Made by a program: the position numbers and the translations under genes. 64,000 nucleotides of DNA, from contig BAAHQB010000200.1 of NCBI GenBank assembly GCA_054601695.1, positions 1 through 64,000 of the forward strand, given 5' to 3'. This document shows, piece after piece, positions 26,428 to 64,000 of the stretch; position 1 is the first letter of the stretch, and each line of letters starts with the position of its first letter. This stretch comes from Amorphochlora amoebiformis. Taxonomy: Eukaryota > Cercozoa > Chlorarachniophyceae. The notes under the pieces are model-generated. The model ran no database searches and had not been told where the DNA came from. It saw only the letters and a program-made list of their open reading frames with translations.

Positions 26428-27287
26428 TTATATTTTGTTATAGTCGGAAAGATGTGTAAGGGTTGTTTTGTTATACTCGGAGTATAGCCAGCTCTTAAAA
26501 TCCTTTGGCCGCCATTTCTTCCGAACCTAAGGAAAAAAAAGAACATCATATCACAACACAATAATACCACACCCGAAAAATTGCGTTCAAGGCTCATATG
26601 ATAGCCAGGAATCGCGTTCCAGGTTTCAGTAATGCAGACAATACGGGGTGTGTTTTGAGGATTACTCCGTCAATGGTGAAGCATCCGTGGATGGCCAGGA
26701 GACCGCCTTCTCGCAGCAACTCGACCGCACCCGCTAGCAGACCCTCGAATGTGCTACAACAACACAATCACCCAGATCAATGCATACACGTGTGCACACA
26801 AAACATATTCGGACACATAGGCATACAACTGCTTACCAACACATGCATACACTCATGCACACTCATACTCATACATACACACACACACACATACACATGC
26901 ACATACCCTCATACACTCATACTCCTACACACACACACACATACGCATACACATACACACACACACACACTCGTACTCATACACACATACACACACACAT
27001 ACATGAACATACACACACACACACATACACATACACTTACACACACACGCACATATATACACACTCACACAAACATACACATACACATACACTCATACAC
27101 ACACATACACATACTCTCTCACACACACACTCACACTCATACACATACACATACACATACACATACAAATTACACACACACATACACATACACATGTACA
27201 CACACTAATGCACATACACATGCACATACACATACACATACACATACAAATGCACATACACATACACATACACATGTACACACACTC

Positions 27288-27342
<55 letters not shown>

Positions 27343-27526
27343 TACACATACACATACACATATACACACACATACACATGTGCACATACACATACACATA
27401 CATATACACATACACATACACATATATTTGTGTGTCTGTGTGCGAGAGAGAGCGTGTGTACGTGTATGTATGTGTGTGTATGACTTATATGTATATGACT
27501 ATATAGGTGTATATATATATGTGTGT

Positions 27527-27601
<75 letters not shown>

Positions 27602-28180
27602 TTACCTATATTATATGAATGAGTATATTGTTTTTGTACTTGAAGGAATTTTGGTGCAGAAGGTTCGACGTCACGACCAACGAGTACATCTCCTCTCGGC
27701 CTCAACAAACAAACAAGCAAACAAAACAAACAAATAAACAAACAAATCAATAAACAAATAAACAAATATTCCAACAACTCAATCCCACCCTCAACATCCA
27801 ACAATCAAACAATCGAACAATCAAGCAATCAAGCAATCAAACATTCAAACATTCAAACATTCAAACAAGCACACATACCATGCAAAACTGAATGACATAC
27901 CAACTCGAATGAACAAAACACACATATATCACAACCAAACCACACACGCCACACACGCAACAACAAACCACACACACAACCCAACAGCCAACAACACACA
28001 CAACCCAACAACCAACAACACACACAACCCAACAGCCAACAACACACACAACCCAACAACCAACAACACACACAACCCAACAACCAACAACACACACAAC
28101 CCAACAACCAACAACACACACAACCCAACAACCAACAACACACACAAAAACAAACCACACACACATATCACCCACGAACT

Positions 28181-28235
<55 letters not shown>

Positions 28236-28780
28236 TGCTAATGTTTGGATTGAAGATTTTGATTTCCGAGAGAGATATGGTAGCAGCAATTGGGTAACAG
28301 CGATTGGGTAACAGCGATTGCGTAACAGCGATTGCGTAACAGCGATTGCGTAACAGCGATTGTGTAATACGCTTGGGTACGTATGAGGCTGCTTTCGGCC
28401 TCTACATATCGCCTATGGGCCATTGATTGGCTATTGGCTATTGGTGTTTGGGTTTTAGCTTGTAGGTAGGTGATGGAATTTGGATTAGTATTCAGGTTTA
28501 GTTGTTGGCTAACGGCTGTTGGGTTTTGCTTTGTCGTTTGGGTATGCTATTGTTGTGGGTGGTCCTGTTGTGGGTGCTATGTTATGGTAATGTTATTGTT
28601 GTGTGTGGTATGGTATTGTTGTGCACATGTGGTATGATATTGTTGTGTGTGGTGTGGTGCGGTATTGTTGTGGGTGGTATGGTGTATGGTATTGTTGTTG
28701 GTTGGGTTGGTGACAGCTTACTTTTGGCCGCATTGATCCTCCCGAGTGCTCTCCGTATCCAACGACCCTTTATTTCAATA

Positions 28781-28867
<87 letters not shown>

Positions 28868-28902
28868 CGTATGTGTGAATGTTGTACGTACATAAATATC
28901 AC

Positions 28903-28989
<87 letters not shown>

Positions 28990-29001
28990 TATATTTTTTT
29001 T

Positions 29002-29073
<72 letters not shown>

Positions 29074-29137
29074 CATATACATATTATGTATAAAGAGTAT
29101 ACATAACTATTATATCTATAAAATTTAAATATATGTA

Positions 29138-29186
<49 letters not shown>

Positions 29187-29744
29187 GTATACCATATAAA
29201 ATGTGCAATATTATGTGCAAATGTTGTGTATTTCTGTTTTGCTGACGTAATAGTTCTGTTGTCATGGGATGGGACCACTTGGCGTCATATAGATTTCATT
29301 CCAACGTATGTGTATGTTTGCGGGGCGTACCCTGGACTTGGCGGTGTCAACCTCGATTGGCGAACGAATCACTTCGCGCTTCCCCACAACCAAACCCCGA
29401 TTTCTAGCTCCGTCTGTGAACTTACAACCGTACCGTACCAAAAAGGACACCTGTCATCTTTCCGCCCGTGCGTGCGTTGCGTGTGTTATGTGTGTGTGTG
29501 CGTTACGTGTGTTATATGTGTGTAATATGTGCATTTGTGTTTGTGTTGTGTGTAATATGTGCACTTGTGTTTGTGTTGCGTGTGTTTTGTATGTTGTGTG
29601 CGTGCGTTGTGTATGCGTGTTGTGTTTGTGCATTTGTGGCGTGTGTGTGTGTGTGTGTATTTTACATGTCGGATACCCTTTTGATCCTGGCCTGACTTCT
29701 CTCAGAAGGTACCCAAACCTAAAGCACAGAACCTTAGGCTAAGA

Positions 29745-29838
<94 letters not shown>

Positions 29839-29895
29839 ATATGTATATGTGTATATATATGTATAAATATATATATATATATATGTGTATATGCG

Positions 29896-29971
<76 letters not shown>

Positions 29972-30368
29972 AACAACAGTTGGATAATCTAATGGGTAAG
30001 GCTGGGTCTAAACTAAAGCCAAAAACTCACCCAGCCTAGTGACAGTGATCTAGAGGGATAACACCTACCAATACCAATTGTGGGGTTGTGGATAATGTCA
30101 TTGATCATGAGGGATAAATCCTACCACTTGGGGTTGTGGATAATGCCAGTGATCAGCAGGGATAAAACCTACCACTTGGGCTTGCGGATAATGCCGATGT
30201 ACAGAGGCTTTCAATGGGTGAGAGAGCATGGTGGTCGCGCCCATATTGCTGGCTATCTCGAGGATGTTGAAGCGATATGATGAGTGAGGCTGAGCGTGTG
30301 AAAGTGAGTCCTCAAGGAGCTTCTTGGAGTAGATTTCCAGCAGGCGAAGGAGGCTTTTGGCGGAATCA
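26428..30368 (-). CDS. Putative class I SAM-dependent methyltransferase (5 exons, 5' end open)
   Basis: Exons 30203-30368, 29276-29450, 28722-28767, 26645-26753, 26428-26526 join in phase with GT-AG borders and end at TAA. Seen: [20 protein letters not shown] in the first exon, which resembles SAM motif I, and [20 protein letters not shown] followed by AIHGCF in the fourth. That order and the phrase E-G-L-L-A-x-A-x-x-L-L-R-x-G-G-L-L-A-I-H match the post-motif IV region of Methyltransf_24-type enzymes. The last exon encodes a basic tail ([20 protein letters not shown]). Motif I lacks the usual Gly-x-Gly, so activity is doubtful. Substrate unknown. Introns contain CA, AT and 24-bp repeats. The two middle donors (CCAAGTG|GTCCC, CAAAA|GTAAGC) are the least certain. 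Upstream coding segments at 30596-30940 may belong to it. Confidence 0.5.
26770..27600. repeat. (CA)n / (CATA)n array in an intron
   Basis: About 670 bp of ACACACATACACATACA-type repeats, then GTGTGT and an AT tract. It fills most of the intron upstream of exon 26645-26753. Confidence 0.95.
27700..28370. repeat. AACAAAC, 24-bp and 14-bp repeats in an intron
   Basis: 27705-27870 has (CAAACAAA)n and (CAATCAAG)n. 27985-28150 has seven copies of a 24-bp unit ACCCAACAACCAACAACACA plus CACA. 28275-28365 has six copies of GTAACAGCGATTGC. Confidence 0.9.
28780..29190. repeat. (AT)n cluster in an intron
   Basis: AT tracts between exons 29276-29450 and 28722-28767 of the methyltransferase-like gene. 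Confidence 0.95.
29460..30200. repeat. GTGT-rich, (AT)n and 48-bp repeats in an intron
   Basis: 29460-29670 is a TGCGTGTGTTATGTG type array. 29745-29970 is AT. 30060-30195 has three copies of a roughly 48-bp unit (GGGTTGTGGATAATGCCAGT plus GATCATGAGGGATAAAACCT). Confidence 0.9.
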
Positions 30369-30595
30369 CTGAGGAAATGTGGTTATTCAAGAAGTAAATA
30401 GCTGACGCATGTGTGGGGTGCATTGTGTGTATTATGTGGTGTGTCGTGTGTTGATGCTAAGTGGTGCATCCGTTCAGGTTATTGATGTGGTAATCTTGAA
30501 AACAAATTCAAAGCCTGTTATATCGGGGCGTCGGATTGAGGTTGGGAATCGGTAATTCGGAATTACCGGCTGCCTAGCGCTTCAGTGGACGGTAC

Positions 30596-30940
30596 CTCAA
30601 AGAGATACTGCTTCACAGGCTCAATTTGCATAGCTTTGTTCTTGTCGGACTCCAAGGGTGGAAGTCCTGACTCAGGGTCGTCGGGGTCGCCGGGGTCGTC
30701 GGGGTTGTCTGCCCCCTGATCGGAAGCATGTACGGAGCAGAATCCACGTCGGGGAGAGCGATGCCAGGGGAGATGATGGGGCTGACAAGAGGGGAGGCGG
30801 GTGGGAAGACGAACGTGGAGACGGACAGAGAGGCGAGAGGAGAGACCAACGGGATGACGAGTAGGAAAAAAACAGCGACGTGGTTGGGGATTGGGGTGGC
30901 GAGTCCGTCGGCCAGTAGGTAGGGTTGCCAGGCTTTGTGC
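30596..30940 (-). CDS. Two coding segments of an unassembled minus-strand gene
   Basis: Segment 30596-30715 has an acceptor (CGATCAG), 40 codons rich in Asp/Pro (GADNPDDPGDPDDPESG) and the ending KQYLFE before donor GTACCG. Segment about 30720-30940 encodes a hydrophobic stretch (KAWQPYLLADGLATPIPNHV, then AVFFLLVIPLVSPLASLSV) with C-ending codons like the other genes here, so it is probably one or two membrane segments. The two lie in different frames and I could not find an intron that joins them cleanly. A longer single frame (30563-31192, 209 codons) runs through both but mixes the frames. They may be the 5' part of the methyltransferase-like gene. Confidence 0.4.
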
Positions 30941-31477
30941 GATATTAATGAGACTTTGTTGTCTTGGCAGGGTGGTGGAGTACCCTTGTGTGTTCAGGAA
31001 AATAATAGGTGCAATAGTTAAGCCAATGAGTAGCATGTCTGAACGACGAAGTGAGAGAGGATGAATAGAGAGGGGGGGGTGAGTGTTCCCCCGGGAATCC
31101 GGGATTGTGTCAATTCGGGTGGAGTGGTGAGTGAATATGAACGAAGGAAGTCCCAGAGCAGTTACGGTGCAGTGATGTCCCACGAAGGACAAACGCGATC
31201 GATTCGTTCGCGACTAAATATATGTTAAGTCAAACAACTCGAATAGATTAAGGTGATTTGATCTAAGAAATGTGGGTTAGTTATAGGTTGCGATATTTTA
31301 AGGGTTTTTTAGAACAACATTTGGGTTTGATTCAGGCGGTTTTGAACGGTTTCAAGAAGAGTATCGTGGATAGACCTCTAAAACACATCTATCGCCAACT
31401 CTGCACCCCGACCATATCTCGGGCGGCTCAGCGCGAGTGATGATCCCGGAACCCCGCGCCTGAACCAGCGTCGTTTC

Positions 31478-34745
<3,268 letters not shown>

Positions 34746-34809
34746 GGCATCCTCTCGATATCCTCCGAGAACTAATCTTGAACCCCTTTTGCCTCTTGCC
34801 TATATACGC

Positions 34810-34867
<58 letters not shown>

Positions 34868-35772
34868 TATATATATATAATATATATATATATATATAAT
34901 ATATATATATATATGACATATGAAGTATTACAACTTACAATTCGTTCAAACTTAACAAACTTGACAGCGTTGACGTAGCTAGCACACCTTCCGCAACCAA
35001 TTCGCTGGCTGGCGCAGACAGCGTGGAAGACTTTCGACAATCATCTAAATACAAGATCTACTACATTCTACTTAATATAGCAGGCACGCGCCGCTAGCAC
35101 CGGAAGGAGTGTCCAGAAAAAAAAAACAGTTCCTTGTTTTTATCATCTAGATCTCGGAAGGGAGCGAGTTGAGAAACCTGGTCAGACTAGTTCTAGCTCT
35201 AGTCTAGCTAGTACCTATTCTCTCACCAGATTTAGTCCACCTTTTACAAGCACTCAATCACTTAATGATTTAGAGGTCGACAGGAGGCGCTCAATCAACT
35301 GCCTATACTAGTATACACTCTCACTTATTACGGTTGAGTGCGCGCTTAAGCTTGGCAAGTTCAAAAAGTTCATAATAGAACTTCATATCCATCAGCGATC
35401 ATCTATAGATCATATTCAATAGATCTAGACTAGCAAGAGTCCACTAGACGACAAGTCTAGAAGTCTTTATATCGTTTATTCAGAGTCTAGTACTCTAGAG
35501 TCTCTAGAGAAGTGTCTGCGCGCATGAACAAACCAGTTCTAGCAGTTGAACAAGTCCACGGTAAATTCGAAATATACATCTAGATCTCAAGATTCTCAAC
35601 CAGTATTATATGACTGGCTGGTCAAGTCTAGAAGTGTGCACTTGTACTGTTGTACTAGAGTCACTGAGTCAGTGACTATCTAGACTCTGACTATACTAGT
35701 ATAGGAATGACTTGTCAAAATTAACTATAATTATGGACCAAAAGTTTGCAGGCTCCTAATAACTAGAAAAAA
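34746..35772. other. Convergent intergenic spacer, (AT)n then CTAG-rich island
   Basis: 34805-34912 is AT repeat. From 35091 to 35765 I count 21 CTAG tetramers, against about 2-3 expected by chance. No exon is seen. The RRM gene and the listerin gene both end into this spacer. Confidence 0.7.
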
Positions 35773-63923
<28,151 letters not shown>

Positions 63924-64000
63924 CTGAAAGACGCACACGCGCCCACACAAATGTCAAGCACGCCTTTCACCTTCTTCAACGGGCCTAAAACACCCATTTA

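Noticed and set aside
26598-27506. 302-codon + strand ORF ending in Thr/His repeats
   Set aside because: Most of it is CA repeat. Its start is antisense to a well-supported minus-strand exon (26645-26753).
29133-29742. + strand ORFs with Cys/Val repeats
   Set aside because: The Cys/Val part is a GTGT repeat and the rest is opposite to the minus-strand exon 29276-29450, which has better splice signals.
30563-31192. 209-codon minus-strand ORF taken as one gene
   Set aside because: Its middle is out of frame with the hydrophobic segment that has the better codon pattern. I kept only the supported segments.

Overview
This window is the left end of a eukaryotic linear chromosome. Bases 1-496 are an uninterrupted telomere array, (CCCTAA)n on the + strand, so the G strand TTAGGG runs towards the end. 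Genes are split by canonical GT-AG introns, many exons are very short (24-75 nt), and much of the window, by eye about a third, is (AT)n microsatellite. This fits an intron-rich protist or alga. TTAGGG telomeres do not narrow it further and I do not name a taxon.

Most long open frames in the window are microsatellite or minisatellite translations. The real genes only appear when exons are joined across repeat-filled introns. I rebuilt them by hand from splice sites and reading-frame phase. Layout: 0.5-6 kb, subtelomere with three minus-strand genes or ORFs (proline-rich, 515 aa low-complexity, two-exon Cys-rich). 6-9.7 kb, a minisatellite, AT tracts and CTAG-rich unique DNA. 9.8-17.7 kb, a seven-exon minus-strand gene (206 aa) whose introns are satellite arrays. 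17.7-23.2 kb, a divergent + strand gene for a small membrane protein. 23.3-24.3 kb, a CTAG-rich spacer. 24.7-25.9 kb, a four-exon minus gene. 26.4-30.9 kb, a minus gene resembling a class I SAM methyltransferase. 31.5-34.7 kb, a nine-exon + strand gene for a three-RRM RNA-binding protein. 35.8-63.9 kb, a minus-strand gene of at least 41 exons that I identify as listerin (LTN1), the RING E3 ligase of ribosome-associated quality control, from its N-terminal region to its C-terminal RING.

The genes do not form an operon. Two recognisable ones work in RNA biology and translation quality control, but their adjacency is probably accidental. The most notable signals are the repeat-inflated introns, a block of about 250-360 bp shared by two introns of the listerin gene, two small tandem duplications that each copy an exon or exon edge, and islands of strongly CTAG-enriched intergenic DNA. 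Exon calls rest on splice motifs and phase and have not been tested against transcripts.
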